This document shows positions 17,139 to 17,536 of a stretch of 17,536 bases of DNA, in pieces. The stretch is from Brachionus koreanus (Eukaryota; Rotifera; Eurotatoria; Ploima; Brachionidae): positions 720,839 to 738,374 of the forward strand of contig PJRA01000498.1 of NCBI GenBank assembly GCA_016987375.1, written 5' to 3'. The notes below the pieces were generated by a model. That model was given only the letters and a program-made list of their open reading frames with translations. It was not told the DNA's origin and did not search any database. Position numbers and translations under genes: made by a program. Positions within the stretch are counted from its first letter, which is position 1, and each line of letters begins with the position of its first letter.

Positions 17139-17536
17139 CTAATTTACAATATAAAGTAATTAAAATTGTGATGAAAAAAGTTTTTTTCAAAGTATTTTTA
17201 AATATTCAAAATTTTTATGATTTAAAGTTATTTTTATTTAAAAAATCTTTTAATCTTAAAAATATTTTTTTGATGACGGGTAGTTTTAAAATAAAAAAAA
17301 ATTTCGTCTTTTTTTGAAAAAATTTCTAATTGAAAATATTTGGCTCTCTTTAAATCTGAACGAATATTTTTGATCATTTATTGCATGATTTTTAATTGTA
17401 AATTATTTGTGAAATTTAAAACTTCACTTTTTATAAAATTAAATTTTATTTTTAATTCTAATCATTTTTCTAATTTATGACATTTTCTAAATTTTGTATT
17501 AGTCACAAAAAAATTTTAATTTAAATTTTTGGAAGA
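17139..17536 (-). other. ACAD8 intron, cut by the window edge
   Basis: After the exon boundary at 17138 the minus strand is uniformly A+T-rich. I find no segment resembling the preceding ACAD8 exon (the usual CLTE end and the region before it), so the intron continues past 17536. The reading frames here are composition noise. Confidence 0.7.

Noticed and set aside
17060..17317. An 85-residue plus-strand frame.
   Set aside because: It is antisense to the ACAD8 exon and then runs into its A+T-rich intron.
1..17536. CRISPR arrays, bacterial operons or prophage elements.
   Set aside because: The introns, poly(A)-type signals, mitochondrial genes and animal transposons show eukaryotic nuclear DNA. 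No regular spacer-repeat array is present.

Overview
The window looks like animal nuclear DNA: very A+T-rich (about three quarters by eye), with GT-AG introns, AATAAA-type 3' signals, metazoan housekeeping genes and many decayed transposons. The single-exon receptor, the base composition and the transposon mix suggest a monogonont rotifer (Brachionus-like). That is an inference; nothing here fixes the species.

Bases 1-5700 are a transposon graveyard. A frameshifted MULE (Mutator-like) transposase with a SWIM zinc finger (about 131-1406, +) is followed by a hAT transposase pseudogene (1617-3010, +). Next is a broken non-LTR retrotransposon on the minus strand (about 3291-5130: APE-type endonuclease and the first part of a reverse transcriptase). 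Directly upstream of the endonuclease, in the same reading frame, lies a relic of a Ulp1/C48 cysteine-protease domain (5190-5500) whose nucleophile position reads Gly instead of Cys. A second hAT C-terminal fragment (5519-5671, -) abuts it. This Ulp1-endonuclease-RT arrangement is the most unusual architecture in the window.

Bases 5700-11074 hold one intact gene: a 751-residue seven-transmembrane receptor-like protein with a signal peptide and a long cysteine-bearing ectodomain (6521-8776, -). It belongs to no named family that I can recognise. Downstream are a perfect 49-bp inverted repeat with an 85-base spacer (9904-10086) and a probable tRNA-derived SINE (about 10120-10316, -).

Bases 11075-17536 are a compact housekeeping cluster. 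MRPL9 (mitochondrial ribosomal protein bL9m, +) is followed 159 bp later by RFK (riboflavin kinase, +). I reconstruct RFK as three exons: 11933-12220, 12319-12421 and 16158-16276. Its second intron is 3,736 bp and contains a MULE-type MITE with a perfect 9-bp target duplication (14491-15104), a five-copy 30-bp tandem repeat (15391-15540) and a hairpin-rich block near 12.7 kb. RFK converges on ACAD8 (isobutyryl-CoA dehydrogenase, last exon only, -), and the predicted 3' ends overlap. The three genes share a mitochondrial or flavin theme: RFK makes FMN, the precursor of the FAD that ACAD8 uses, and MRPL9 is part of the mitoribosome. I would not infer co-regulation from position alone.
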